DNA of 64,000 nucleotides from Thermoleophilia bacterium (GTDB taxonomy: Bacteria; Actinomycetota; Thermoleophilia; Solirubrobacterales; 70-9), in contig JAENWT010000005.1 of assembly GCA_016650125.1 (NCBI GenBank), positions 62,001 through 126,000 of the forward strand. Direction: 5' to 3'. This document shows positions 33,267 through 41,839 of this stretch, piece by piece (position 1 is the stretch's first letter; every line of letters begins with the position of its first letter). The notes under the pieces were generated by a model. That model saw only the letters and a program-made list of their open reading frames with translations, was not told the DNA's origin and made no database searches. The position numbers and the translations under genes were made by a program.

Positions 33267-33736
33267 ACTTGAGATCCTTTTCCTCACCAGGGGACGCCGT
33301 CTGGAAGGTCGTCGGCGTGCTTCGGAATGGCCGCGCGCTGGGCGACGTTTACCTGCGCGGGCGGCTGACGCCGCGCGAGCGTGAGCACATCATGGTCGCG
33401 GTAAGCAGGGTCAACGCCTGCCAGGGATGCACCTACGTTCATGAGCGCTGGGCCCTGCGGGCCGGCGCGACGCACGAAGAGCTTCGGAATCTGGAGATCG
33501 GCGATCTGAGCGGCCTTGACGACCGCGGTCGCGCCGCCGTCGCATATGCCACCGCCCGGGCCGAGGCCGACTTCCTCGGGACTCATTCCGCCGATGCCGC
33601 GGCCGCATCAGAAAGGCTGACGCCGCGCGAGATAGCCGCCGTCGAGGCGGTCGCCCGAGCTATGGCCCTTGCAAGCCTGACCGTAAACACGGCCGAGTCG
33701 GCCGTGGCCGGCATCAGGCGTCGCTCGCACTCCTGA
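33263..33736 (+). CDS. AhpD-like carboxymuconolactone-decarboxylase-fold protein
   Basis: 157 residues from GTG 33263, overlapping the osmC-like stop (GTGA). It has the AhpD signature Glu-x(n)-C-x-x-C-x3-H: Cys53, Cys56 and His60 in NACQGCTYVHERWAL. AhpD-type proteins reduce partner peroxiredoxins or act as alkylhydroperoxidases. As last gene of the ArsR-led operon it could recycle the OsmC-like protein; that pairing is an inference from gene order. Confidence 0.85.
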   Translation: MNLRSFSSPGDAVWKVVGVLRNGRALGDVYLRGRLTPREREHIMVAVSRVNACQGCTYVHERWALRAGATHEELRNLEIGDLSGLDDRGRAAVAYATARAEADFLGTHSADAAAASERLTPREIAAVEAVARAMALASLTVNTAESAVAGIRRRSHS

Positions 33737-33886
33737 GGTTCCCCCGCCGCCTGCGCCTGTTGTCCAGGGCTTCGGATTGCTCGTCCTCTTGTGCTGACGC
33801 ATTCCCGTCGCGGCTTGCCCTTGATGCTATCGTCGTTGGCGGTCGCCTCTGCGGAATGTCGGGGTGGCTGCCAACAGAGCGGGTTC

Positions 33887-35851
33887 GTGGTGAAGTCAGG
33901 GGTCTTACGGGTAGTGATCGCTAAAGCAGTGATCGCTGTCTGTCTGCTGTTCGGTGCCGTGGCCGCCGATGGCGCCGCAGCGTCGACCGGGGACCTCACC
34001 CAGAAAGCCGGCACCGCCGGCTGTATCTCAGAGACCGGAGCGGGACCATGCGTGGATGGGACCGCACTCAGCGATTCGAACGCGGTAACGGTCAGCCCCG
34101 ATGGCAAGAGCGCTTACGTTGCATCCAACACCAGCGACGCGGTCGCGGTTTTCGATCGCACCACCGACGGCACACTTACGCAGAAGGCAGGCACTGCTGG
34201 CTGCATCTCCGAGACGGGTGCCGGTCCGTGCGTCGATGGGACTGCTCTCAATGGTGCCGGCTCGGTGACCGTCAGCCCCGATGGCAAGAATGCCTATGTC
34301 GCGTCCTTCGATAGCAACGCGGTTTCGATTTTTGACCGATCACCGGACGGGACGCTCACCCAGAAGGTCGGCACTGCGGGCTGCATCTCGGAGACCGGCG
34401 CCGGTCCCTGCGTAGACGGGACCGCGCTCAGTACTGCCAGATCAGTCGCAGTCAGCCCCGACGGCAAGAGCGCCTACGTCCTGGGTTTTTCCAGTGACGC
34501 TGTCGCGGTGTTCGACCGCGCCGCGGACGGCACACTTACGCAGAAGGCAGGTACGGCGGGCTGCATCTCGGAGACCGGAGCCGGCCCCTGCGCAGACGGG
34601 ACGGCAATCGCCCACCCGATCGTTGTCACGATCAGTTCCGACGGCAAGAACGCCTACATAGCATCCTCAATGAGCGGAGCCGTTTCGGTGTTCGATCGAG
34701 CTTTGGACGGCACGCTAACCCAGAAATCCGGTAACGCGGGCTGTATTTCCAACACCGGAGCCGGCCCCTGCGCAGACGGGACGGCACTTGGCGGTGCCAA
34801 CTCGGTGTCGATCAGCCCCGACGGCAAGAGCGCCTACGCCTCGTCTTTGCTCAGCGATGCTGTGGTGGTGTTCGATCGAGCGGCGGATGGCGAGTTGACC
34901 CAAAAGGCTGGTACGACGGGCTGCTTCTCTGACACCGGAGCTGGACCCTGCTCCGATGGGACGGCACTCGTGGGCGCCACCTCGGTGGCGGTCAGCCCCG
35001 ACGGCAATAGCGCCTACGTTACGGCCTCTGGGAGCTACTCGGTGGCGGAGTTTGATCGCGCCATGGACGGCAGCTTGACTCAGAAGCCCGGGACGGCGGG
35101 CTGCATCTCGGAGACGGGCGCCGGTCCTTGCGGTGACGGAACGGCAATCGCCTACCCCAACTCGGTGGCGGTCAGCCCCGATGGCAGGAACGCCTACGTC
35201 GTATCCCTCATCAGCGATGCCGTCGCCGTCTTCGATCGCGAGCCGGCACCCTCCGGCATCAAGGTCGAGCCTCTGAGCCTCGGATTCGGCACCGTAGAGG
35301 TCGGTCGGCAGAGCGCGACCAAGAGCTTCACGGTGAAGAGCATCGGAACGATCCCGTTGTCTCTCGGAACGATCTCATCCGCGGGTACCAACCCGGCTCA
35401 GTTTTCGGTCGATGCCGACACCTGCTCATCCAGGACACTTCCGGTGAACGCAACCTGTACGGCGACGGTGACGTTCACGCCCTCCAGCGCAGGTTCGAAG
35501 ACCGCCAACCTGAAAGTCATGAACGACTCACCCACCGGAGCCGTTTCAGTGGCGCTGAGCGGCATCGGAAAGGCCAAGTCGGCACCGAAGACCACCTTCA
35601 AGCAGCGACCGAAGAAGAAGTACGTGACCAGGAAGAGGGCCGTCAGGAAGATCAGGGTCGCGTTCAAGAGCAACCAGGCCGGCGCAAAGTTCAAATGCAG
35701 GCTCGACCGCAAGAAGTTCAGGAAATGCAAGTCGCCGCACTTCCTGAAAAAGGTCAAGTCCGGCAGGCACGTGTTCAAGGTCAAGGCCAGCAAGGACGGA
35801 AAGACCGGCAAGCCGGCAGTCACGAAGTTCAGAGTGGTACGCAAGAAGTAG
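33887..35851 (+). CDS. Secreted seven-blade beta-propeller protein with anchor-like and basic C-terminal domains
   Basis: About 654 residues from GTG 33887, chosen since it gives a clean signal peptide (VLRVVIAKAVIAVCLLFGAV, cleavage near DGAAA); GTG 33791 or ATG 33824 are possible. The body is seven tandem repeats of exactly 60 residues, each LTQKxGxxGC-x8-PC-x-DGTA followed by VSPDGxxAYV and VxxFDR. Seven such units fit a closed seven-blade YVTN/lactonase-like propeller, each blade with two Cys for a disulfide. Then a choice-of-anchor/HYDIN-type Ig domain (LGFGTVEVGRQSATKSF), and a Lys/Arg-rich module with two Cys (AKFKCRLDRKKFRKC) typical of Solirubrobacterales surface proteins. Extracellular; ligand unknown. 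Confidence 0.8.
   Translation: MVKSGVLRVVIAKAVIAVCLLFGAVAADGAAASTGDLTQKAGTAGCISETGAGPCVDGTALSDSNAVTVSPDGKSAYVASNTSDAVAVFDRTTDGTLTQKAGTAGCISETGAGPCVDGTALNGAGSVTVSPDGKNAYVASFDSNAVSIFDRSPDGTLTQKVGTAGCISETGAGPCVDGTALSTARSVAVSPDGKSAYVLGFSSDAVAVFDRAADGTLTQKAGTAGCISETGAGPCADGTAIAHPIVVTISSDGKNAYIASSMSGAVSVFDRALDGTLTQKSGNAGCISNTGAGPCADGTALGGANSVSISPDGKSAYASSLLSDAVVVFDRAADGELTQKAGTTGCFSDTGAGPCSDGTALVGATSVAVSPDGNSAYVTASGSYSVAEFDRAMDGSLTQKPGTAGCISETGAGPCGDGTAIAYPNSVAVSPDGRNAYVVSLISDAVAVFDREPAPSGIKVEPLSLGFGTVEVGRQSATKSFTVKSIGTIPLSLGTISSAGTNPAQFSVDADTCSSRTLPVNATCTATVTFTPSSAGSKTANLKVMNDSPTGAVSVALSGIGKAKSAPKTTFKQRPKKKYVTRKRAVRKIRVAFKSNQAGAKFKCRLDRKKFRKCKSPHFLKKVKSGRHVFKVKASKDGKTGKPAVTKFRVVRKK
33995..35254 (+). 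repeat. Seven tandem 180-nt coding repeats
   Basis: The stretch divides into seven consecutive 180-nt units without a single indel, each encoding one 60-residue propeller blade. Conserved blocks recur at the same phase (ctcacccagaa, ggctgcatctc, gtcagccccgacggcaa). Units differ by scattered substitutions, so the array is old enough to have diverged or is under selection for blade number. Confidence 0.9.
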
Positions 35852-35870
35852 CGTCGCGTGGCGTCGCAGG

Positions 35871-36548
35871 TTAAGTAAGGCCGGTTTCCCTGATCGTCAG
35901 GTTTAGCCGGCCGCCGGTCAGGCCGCACTGAGGGCTTGCAGTCCCGGGTCTCAACTTCGTCACTCCATGGAAGGCGTACCGGGAATCTCCTCCGAATACG
36001 AAAAGATCGCCTGACTTCAGCTCGATGTCGGTCCATGGTTTGTTGCGGTTTTCGGTGTTGCCGAAACGGAAGACGCAGGTGTCGCCGAGGCTGAGTGAGA
36101 CCACCGGGGCGTCGGACTGCTCGTCCTTGTCCTGGTGGAGGCCCATCTTTGCGACTTCGTCGTAGAAGTTGATCAGCGCCGCGTCGGGCTCGTAGGCATC
36201 TGCAGCAGCCTGGTCGCCGTGGGCATCGGCGACGCCCCGCTTCGCCATCTCTTTCAGCCAGTCGGGGAATGGCAGTATCTCCTGGCCATCGAGGTCGTCC
36301 GCCGTGCGCGAATACCGGTATGGCAACCAGTGCCAGCCGAGACTGACCATCTTCACCGACATCTGCCCGCCACGCCCGACCTTCGGGTGGCGCATCGGCG
36401 TCGGGCCTTGAGCCCACTGCCGGCAGCTTTCGACCAGCTTGCGCTGTTCCTCCAGGCTCAGCCAGCCGGGAACGTGAACTGCGCCGGGCGCGATCTCGAC
36501 CGGCTCCCCTTTTGCGCGTTCCGGTTCGGACTCAAAGAGCTGATCCAT
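35871..36548 (-). CDS. AlkB-like 2-oxoglutarate/Fe(II) dioxygenase
   Basis: 225 residues. The iron facial triad is His138 and Asp140 (NFYDEVAKMGLHQDKDE) and His194 (RYAFHGVTKL), with the 2-oxoglutarate Arg in the RLNLTIRETG end. The substrate lid region includes FPDWLKEM. AlkB removes methyl lesions from DNA and RNA by oxidation. Monocistronic; converges on the propeller gene with 19 nt between. Confidence 0.92.
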   Translation of the reverse strand: MDQLFESEPERAKGEPVEIAPGAVHVPGWLSLEEQRKLVESCRQWAQGPTPMRHPKVGRGGQMSVKMVSLGWHWLPYRYSRTADDLDGQEILPFPDWLKEMAKRGVADAHGDQAAADAYEPDAALINFYDEVAKMGLHQDKDEQSDAPVVSLSLGDTCVFRFGNTENRNKPWTDIELKSGDLFVFGGDSRYAFHGVTKLRPGTASPQCGLTGGRLNLTIRETGLT

Positions 36549-36579
36549 CCCGTAACGGTCGCACAGGTGGCGAGGTTAC

Positions 36580-37272
36580 TCAGGTACCGGTTGCCGAGAA
36601 GTGTTGGAAGTCCTTGGTGCCGGACCAGTTGCCGCCCCACTCCCAGCCGATCCTGGCGAAGGCACGGACGACCCTGCCGCCGGGGGTGATCATGCCCTTG
36701 CCGTGAGGTCGTCTCTTGGCGAACGGTGCGCCGTTCGGCGGCGACACCGATCCGGACGAGGAGACGTACGGGTTCTCGACCGTGTTGATGTCGATCGCCA
36801 GGCCGTAAGCGTGCTGGGACCAGACCCCGGGCCGGCCCGAGACCTCGCGGCAGTTGAAGGCCGAGGTGTTGTCGGCCCGCATCGACCGGTGGTCGTCGGA
36901 TCCGTACGCGTCAACGAGGCGCATTCGCCGGATCGGATAGTGGAGTTGGAAGAGCCGGCGCATCACCCTCAGCATCGGCCGTGCGGCGATGACGTTGACC
37001 ATCAGGTACCCGCGGCTGACCTCACGGTCGAAGTCCCAGTGCCGGACCCGCAGCAGGCGCAGCTTCGCGATCGGCACCGGGCAGCCGTGATGCCATGAAT
37101 TGCCGGTGATCCGCTTGCGCAGATCGCCGTCGATTTTTTCGATCGATCCGCTGAACTTCGGTGACGCGGCCGAAACGAACCCACCGTCGGCGCCGCCCGG
37201 GCTGAACGAAATCACCGCGATGGTGAGGACCAGGCCGGCCACTCCGAGGGGTTTCCGAACACAGAAATTCAT
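36580..37272 (-). CDS. M15-family D-Ala-D-Ala carboxypeptidase-like peptidase
   Basis: 230 residues with an N-terminal signal peptide (GVAGLVLTIAVISFSPGG). The zinc ligands are His154 and Asp161 in SQHAYGLAIDIN and His224 in DFQHF, the M15 arrangement (H-x6-D ... H). Further family features are the NCREV and GWEWGG segments. Acts on peptidoglycan peptides outside the membrane. Similar proteins occur widely in actinobacteria as single-domain secreted enzymes. Confidence 0.88.
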   Translation of the reverse strand: MNFCVRKPLGVAGLVLTIAVISFSPGGADGGFVSAASPKFSGSIEKIDGDLRKRITGNSWHHGCPVPIAKLRLLRVRHWDFDREVSRGYLMVNVIAARPMLRVMRRLFQLHYPIRRMRLVDAYGSDDHRSMRADNTSAFNCREVSGRPGVWSQHAYGLAIDINTVENPYVSSSGSVSPPNGAPFAKRRPHGKGMITPGGRVVRAFARIGWEWGGNWSGTKDFQHFSATGT

Positions 37273-37326
37273 GTGCGCAGCCTAACGTGGAGGCGAACGG
37301 AACTTCTCCCACAGCTCGAACGGGCC

Positions 37327-37573
37327 TCAACGGCCGGAGAGCGCCATGAACCGTTCAAGCATGTCGTAGTACCGCACTGGCGCCAGCCGGGCCATCAGGT
37401 CCACCGCAACCGCGTCAGCACCGATCCGGATCCGCGGCTTGCCCGCCTCGATCCCGGTCTGGATGACCTTCGCCGCCTTCTCCGGGGTCGCCCGGGCCAG
37501 CGACGCGAACTGCTCCGCTGCGGTATCCCGGTCGGCGTTGCCCGGCTTCGGCAACCGGGTCTCCGCTGCGGCC
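37327..37573 (-). pseudogene. 3' remnant of a short-chain dehydrogenase fused after the BVMO gene
   Basis: In the frame ending at 37327 the sequence reads AAEQFASLARATPEKAAKVI, then GIEAGKPRIRIGADAVAVDLMARL and PVRYYDMLERFM, which is how SDR proteins linked to BVMO clusters end (ATPEKAA...GKPR...GPDA). Everything upstream of this, including the Rossmann motif and YxxxK, is absent: the sequence runs directly into the end of the monooxygenase. A deletion that removed the BVMO stop and most of an SDR gene explains it. Confidence 0.6.
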
Positions 37574-39028
37574 CTCGAACCGGTGTTCGGCGGGGTCGAA
37601 CTTGGCCAGCCGGCGGCGAAACTTTGTCGCGTAAGTCGGCCACAGGGTCGAGTTACGCCCGGTCTCGTCGAGGTACCAGCTCTGGCATCCACCGGAGGTC
37701 CAGACCGTGCCCGTGCTGAGACGGTCGACCTCGTCACGCCAGGCGGTCATCGCCGCCTCCGTCGGTTCAACCGTGTCCGATCCGCCGAGGAGGCGCAGGG
37801 CCTGGGTGACGTAGTCGACCTGGGCCTCGATCATGATCGTCACCGAGGTGTGACCGAGACCCGTGCCAGGTCCCATCAGCATGAAGAAGTTGGGAAAACC
37901 AGCGACCGTGGTCCCGTTGTGGGCGTTGGGACTTCCCTTCCACCCCTCGTGGAGCGTCTGTCCGTTCCGCCCGCGGATCCGGTGACCGATCGGCATGTCA
38001 CTGACCTTGAATCCGGTGCCGAAGATGATCACGTCGGCCGGATGCTCGGCGCCGTCGGCGCTGATCACTCGATCCGACCGGACCTCGCTGATCCCCGAAG
38101 TAATGACGTCGACGTTCTCCCTGACCAGGGCCGGGTAATAGCTATTCGCCTGAATAATCCGTTTGCAGCCGATGCTGTAGTCGGGAGTGAGCGCTTCGCG
38201 AAGTGCGGGGTCCTCGACCTGATGGTGCATGTGGCGCCGGGCGATGTCTTCGGTCCGGCGGGCCAGGCGCGGACGCCGCATCGGCAGTACGAACAGCTCG
38301 CGTCCCCAGTAGATCGCGGTGCGGACCAGCTTCTGCGCGGCGGGGAACGCCTTGAAGAAGCGCCGCTCGAGCCGGGATACCGGCCGGTCACGCCGCGGCA
38401 TGATCCACGGCGGAGTGCGCTGATAGAGGTCGAGCCGGGCCACCTCGGGCTGGATCTCCGGAACGAACTGAATCGCCGAGGCGCCGGTGCCGACCACGGC
38501 CACCTGCTTGCCGGCCAGATCGACGTCGTGGTTCCAGGTCGCCGAATGGAAGGTCGGACCTTCAAAAGACTCAAGGCCCGGAAGGTTGGGGGTCGACGGC
38601 TCACTGAGCCCGCCGACGGCGCTGATGAAAACGTCGGCGGTGCGTGGACCCTGGCTGGTGTCGAGCCGCCAGATACCGGCCTCGTCGTCCCAGGCCGCTT
38701 CGTTCAGACTGTGATGAAAGCGGACCTTCGCGGTGACGCCATGATCGTGCGCCACACGCTTGAGGTAAGCCTGGATCTCGGGCTGGGGCGAGAAGGCGCG
38801 GCTCCAGCCCGGGTTCGGTGCGAAAGAGAACGAATAGAGGTGTGAAGGGATGTCGCAGGCGCAGCCGGGGTACGTATTGTCGCGCCAGGTGCCGCCGACG
38901 TCGCCGGAGCGTTCGTAGAGGACGAAATCATCCTCGCCCTCCTCGAGCAGCTTGACCGCGGCGGCGATGCCGGAAAAGCCGGTGCCGACGATGGCGATTC
39001 GGTTATGGACGGAGGTGGTGTCGTTCAC
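37415..39028 (-). CDS. Flavin monooxygenase (Baeyer-Villiger type), C-terminus read through a deletion scar
   Basis: 537 residues as read. FAD motif GTGFSGIAA (11-19), BVMO fingerprint FEGPTFHSATW (F-x-G-x3-H-x3-W), NADPH motif VVGTGASAIQ, and ATG-type GTGFK later. Homology stops at about residue 485 (FRRRLAKFDPAEHRFE), the normal end of such enzymes. The last 52 residues are out-of-frame sequence derived from a following dehydrogenase gene and end in a chance stop at 37415. The catalytic core is complete so the enzyme may still work. These enzymes oxygenate ketones to esters using NADPH and O2. Confidence 0.85.
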   Translation of the reverse strand: MNDTTSVHNRIAIVGTGFSGIAAAVKLLEEGEDDFVLYERSGDVGGTWRDNTYPGCACDIPSHLYSFSFAPNPGWSRAFSPQPEIQAYLKRVAHDHGVTAKVRFHHSLNEAAWDDEAGIWRLDTSQGPRTADVFISAVGGLSEPSTPNLPGLESFEGPTFHSATWNHDVDLAGKQVAVVGTGASAIQFVPEIQPEVARLDLYQRTPPWIMPRRDRPVSRLERRFFKAFPAAQKLVRTAIYWGRELFVLPMRRPRLARRTEDIARRHMHHQVEDPALREALTPDYSIGCKRIIQANSYYPALVRENVDVITSGISEVRSDRVISADGAEHPADVIIFGTGFKVSDMPIGHRIRGRNGQTLHEGWKGSPNAHNGTTVAGFPNFFMLMGPGTGLGHTSVTIMIEAQVDYVTQALRLLGGSDTVEPTEAAMTAWRDEVDRLSTGTVWTSGGCQSWYLDETGRNSTLWPTYATKFRRRLAKFDPAEHRFEGRSGDPVAEAGQRRPGYRSGAVRVAGPGDPGEGGEGHPDRDRGGQAADPDRC

Positions 39029-39173
39029 GATCTTCTTTCGCTTCGTTTGAGTATCGTCGAAGCCGCGGCCCAGGACCTGCCGAAATGCGGCCGGTGTTAT
39101 TGATCACCGGCCCAGCGGGTAGGGTCAGACCTGTGAACACGAAATCGAACCTGACTTTCCCGAGGGCCGGCCG

Positions 39174-39488
39174 ATGAAGAAGCGGGTCGCGATCGGCATC
39201 GCCGGCGCGTCAGCCGTGCTGATTGCCGGCTGGCGGCTGGTCCAGCAGATGACCGACCGCGACGAAGCGGTCATGGATCCCGTTTCGGTGGCGCCCGGGA
39301 TGCCGGCCGAGCCGTCGAAGAAGAAGGCCGAAACGGCCTCCGGGGTCACCCCGAAACCCGCCGGCAAGGCTCCGTCGGCCAAGGCATCGAAGGCCGAGCT
39401 CTACGAGATCGCCCAGGACTTGGGCATCGAGGGCCGCTCGAAGATGAGCAAGGCCGAACTGATCAAGGCGATCGAAGCAGCCGGCTGA
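39174..39488 (+). CDS. Membrane-anchored protein with Rho-N/SAP-like C-terminus
   Basis: 104 residues: an N-terminal hydrophobic helix (VAIGIAGASAVLIAGWRLV), a Pro/Ala/Lys linker, and a C-terminal 35-residue helix-extended-helix (SKAELYEIAQDLGIEGRSKM, then SKAELIKAIEAAG) typical of the Rho termination factor N-terminal motif, which binds nucleic acid or mediates protein contact. Divergent from the BVMO gene. Its 3' half is antisense to the degenerate end of the acyltransferase frame. Confidence 0.75.
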   Translation: MKKRVAIGIAGASAVLIAGWRLVQQMTDRDEAVMDPVSVAPGMPAEPSKKKAETASGVTPKPAGKAPSAKASKAELYEIAQDLGIEGRSKMSKAELIKAIEAAG

Positions 39489-40088
39489 ACCATCGGCCGG
39501 GGGCCTGGTCAGCCAGGCGCCAGCCCGACCCGAGCCGTGACTTCGCATGGGAATCAGAAATGGCGAGCCGAGACAGCGCCTGAATATTTGATCGATCGCG
39601 GAAGTGATCCGCGATCCCCGCCGCAACACCAGCCAGATTGCCACGGCCGCGACGTTGAAGGCGAGCACGTAGCTCAGGAACCACAGGTGATGGGGCTCCC
39701 AGCCGAAGAGGTTGGCGAGGGTGTAGTCGTAGGCGGTGGAGTCCGACGTCGGATTGTTCTGGTGGAAGAACCAGAAGACGATCAGTTTCTGGGCGGGCAG
39801 AATCGTCAGCATCGCCACGAACAGGGGGATGCCGATCCGCTTGAGGCGCTGCCGGAGCTGGCGGGAGGGTCCCCAGAGCCCGAGTGTCATCGCCGCCAGG
39901 AATCCGGAGACCGCGAAGAAAAGTCCCATGCGCCAGAGGTGCAGCCAGAAGACGGAGAAGTCGAGGCCGAACATCGCGGCATCCGTGTTCTGCAGGAACA
40001 GCAGCCCGTGGTACGGAACCAGGAGCAGCATCACGCTGCCTCGCAGCGCGTCGATGTGGTCCAGCCGGCCGGTCTTCACGTCCGGCAA
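39210..40088 (-). pseudogene. Truncated acyltransferase-3 family membrane protein
   Basis: The first about 180 residues are a good acyltransferase-3 N-terminus: RLDHIDALRGSVMLLLVPYH, FFAVSGFLAAMTL, RQRLKRIGIPLFVA, HHLWFLSYVLAF, with four or five membrane helices. Homology ends around 39530 and the remaining open frame (to 39210) is Arg/Gly-rich and antisense to the Rho-N-like gene, so the last five or so helices are missing. A start at TTG 40088 or GTG 40079 is possible. Likely a deletion remnant that still has an open frame. Confidence 0.6.
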
Positions 40089-40173
40089 AGTAGCCGTCGG
40101 ATCGTGAAGGATGCTGTGGCCCTCGGCCGATTTTCACCTGCTGTTCACGATCTGTTCAGGGTAGCCTTGCCCG

Positions 40174-40959
40174 ATGGCTCTGGCCGATTCCTATGACGGA
40201 TTCCTCTGCGACCTCGACGGCGTGGTCTGGCTCGGTCACGAGTTCCTGACGGGTGCTACCGAGACGATCACCGAGCTCATGTCCCGGGGCAAGCGGGTCT
40301 GTTTCGTGACCAACAACCCGCGGCTCGCGCCGGCCGACCAGGCGAAGCTGCTGCGCGAAGGCGGCATCGAAGTCGAAGACGGGCAGGTGGTGACCGCGGC
40401 CTCAACCCTGATCCGCCTGGCCATAGAGCGGCACGGCGAAGGCGCGCCGGTGCTCGGTATCGGCACTTCTTCCTTCCGGCAGCAGCTGGCCGCCGGCGGA
40501 TTCGACCTGCTCCCGCCTGACAACCCGGGGTCAGCGAAGGCCGTGCTGGTCTCCGGACACCTGGGGTTCGACTACCAGGAGCTAAAGGTCGCTTCGATGC
40601 TGGTCCGCGGCGGGGCCGACCTGATCGCGACCAGCGCCGACCCGACCATGCCGATGCCGGACGGGCTCTGGCCCGGTTCGGGCGCTATCCTCGCCGCGAT
40701 CGAGACCGCCGCCGGGAAGAAAGGCACGACCACCGGCAAGCCGGCCCCGGCCCTGTTCGAGATGGCCCTCGACGCGCTGGGCCGCCCCGGGCGGGTCGCG
40801 ATGATCGGTGACCGCCCCGACACCGACATCGCCGGTGCCCAGGCCTGTGGTCTCGACGGCATCCTGGTCACCGCGGCCGGAGGCGCGTCCCGGGACCCGA
40901 GCACGAAGCACACCGTGCCCGATCACAGCATCGAGTCCCTGGCCGGCCTTCTGGCCTGA
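40174..40959 (+). CDS. HAD-IIA family phosphatase (NagD/phosphoglycolate phosphatase-like)
   Basis: 261 residues. Motif I DLDGVVW with Asp13 and Asp15, motif II VTNNP, Lys in GKPAPALFEMAL, and motif IV MIGDRPDTDIAGAQACG. The C2-cap type places it with NagD and 4-nitrophenylphosphatase/phosphoglycolate phosphatases. Substrate is a small phosphorylated metabolite, not further defined. Stop abuts that of the convergent GH114 gene with no spacer. Confidence 0.92.
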   Translation: MALADSYDGFLCDLDGVVWLGHEFLTGATETITELMSRGKRVCFVTNNPRLAPADQAKLLREGGIEVEDGQVVTAASTLIRLAIERHGEGAPVLGIGTSSFRQQLAAGGFDLLPPDNPGSAKAVLVSGHLGFDYQELKVASMLVRGGADLIATSADPTMPMPDGLWPGSGAILAAIETAAGKKGTTTGKPAPALFEMALDALGRPGRVAMIGDRPDTDIAGAQACGLDGILVTAAGGASRDPSTKHTVPDHSIESLAGLLA

Positions 40960-41781
40960 TTATTTGACGCAGGGCCGGAACGGACGCGCAAAAAGGTCGT
41001 ACTCCTTGCCGATCGAAGCGAACCTGAACTTCTTCGCCAGGCTGCAGAATTCGGAATTCTTCGATTCATACTCGACCGAGAAGACCGCCTTGCCCTTGCG
41101 CACGAACGGGCGGTACTGGCCGCATTCGTCGTACTGGAAACATTGTTCGACCACGGCGAAGTCGAAATTGCCGACCAGCTGCTTCGCCTGCGGGCCGTCG
41201 TTCTTCAGGCCGACCCCGAGCCCCGCTTTGTGGGCTTCGCGGGAGATCCAGCGATTGAACCGGGTCTGATCCTTCGCCGTAAGCGGGAAGCCGGTCCTGT
41301 TCTCGTAGCCATTGATGTTGTCCGGCTCGAGCCCGTCGAAACCCTTGTCGGCGCACATCTGGATCCTCGCCTTGATCGGCTTGGCGAAGAACTTGTACTT
41401 GCGGATGTCGAGCCAGAATTCGTTCGGATAACCCTCATACCGCCTGCCGATCACCGACTTGGGGAACTGGCCTTTGTCCGCGCGGTAGTTCTCCCAGCTG
41501 CCGACGTCGATGTAACAGATGGTCTTCTTGCCTTGCGAGTGGAGTTTGGCGATCGTCTTCTTCGGCACGTCGAATCCGTCCACCTCGAAAACCCTGGCGT
41601 CGATCGACGTGTCGACCTTGCCCTGGATCTGGAACTGCCACGCTTTCGTGGTCGGCTTCGGCTTCCAGATCGAGGCTTCCGCGCTGGCGGTGCCGTCGCT
41701 GGAGCAGCCGACGATCAGCAGCAGTGCGGCGAGCAGCAAGGAAGACACCGCGACCTGCGGCAGGAATCGATTCGTGTGCAT
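40960..41781 (-). CDS. GH114-like lipoprotein (endo-alpha-1,4-polygalactosaminidase family)
   Basis: 273 residues from ATG 41781, chosen because it gives a lipoprotein signal peptide with lipobox LIVGC (lipidated Cys followed by SSDG). The body has the GH114 barrel motifs: WQFQIQGKVD, KKTICYIDVGSWE, FWLDIRKY, GFDGLEPDNINGY and VGLKNDG. GH114 enzymes cut galactosaminogalactan-type polymers. Anchored outside the membrane; its natural substrate in this bacterium is unknown. Confidence 0.87.
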   Translation of the reverse strand: MHTNRFLPQVAVSSLLLAALLLIVGCSSDGTASAEASIWKPKPTTKAWQFQIQGKVDTSIDARVFEVDGFDVPKKTIAKLHSQGKKTICYIDVGSWENYRADKGQFPKSVIGRRYEGYPNEFWLDIRKYKFFAKPIKARIQMCADKGFDGLEPDNINGYENRTGFPLTAKDQTRFNRWISREAHKAGLGVGLKNDGPQAKQLVGNFDFAVVEQCFQYDECGQYRPFVRKGKAVFSVEYESKNSEFCSLAKKFRFASIGKEYDLFARPFRPCVK

Positions 41782-41839
41782 TCCGGGGAATCTAGGCCCG
41801 GAACCTGACCGGGGACTAAAGATCTGCCGGCGGTACAAC

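Noticed and set aside
33995-35254. CRISPR-like direct repeats
   Set aside because: The 180-nt units are in frame throughout, diverge by substitutions and encode protein blades; there are no short unique spacers.
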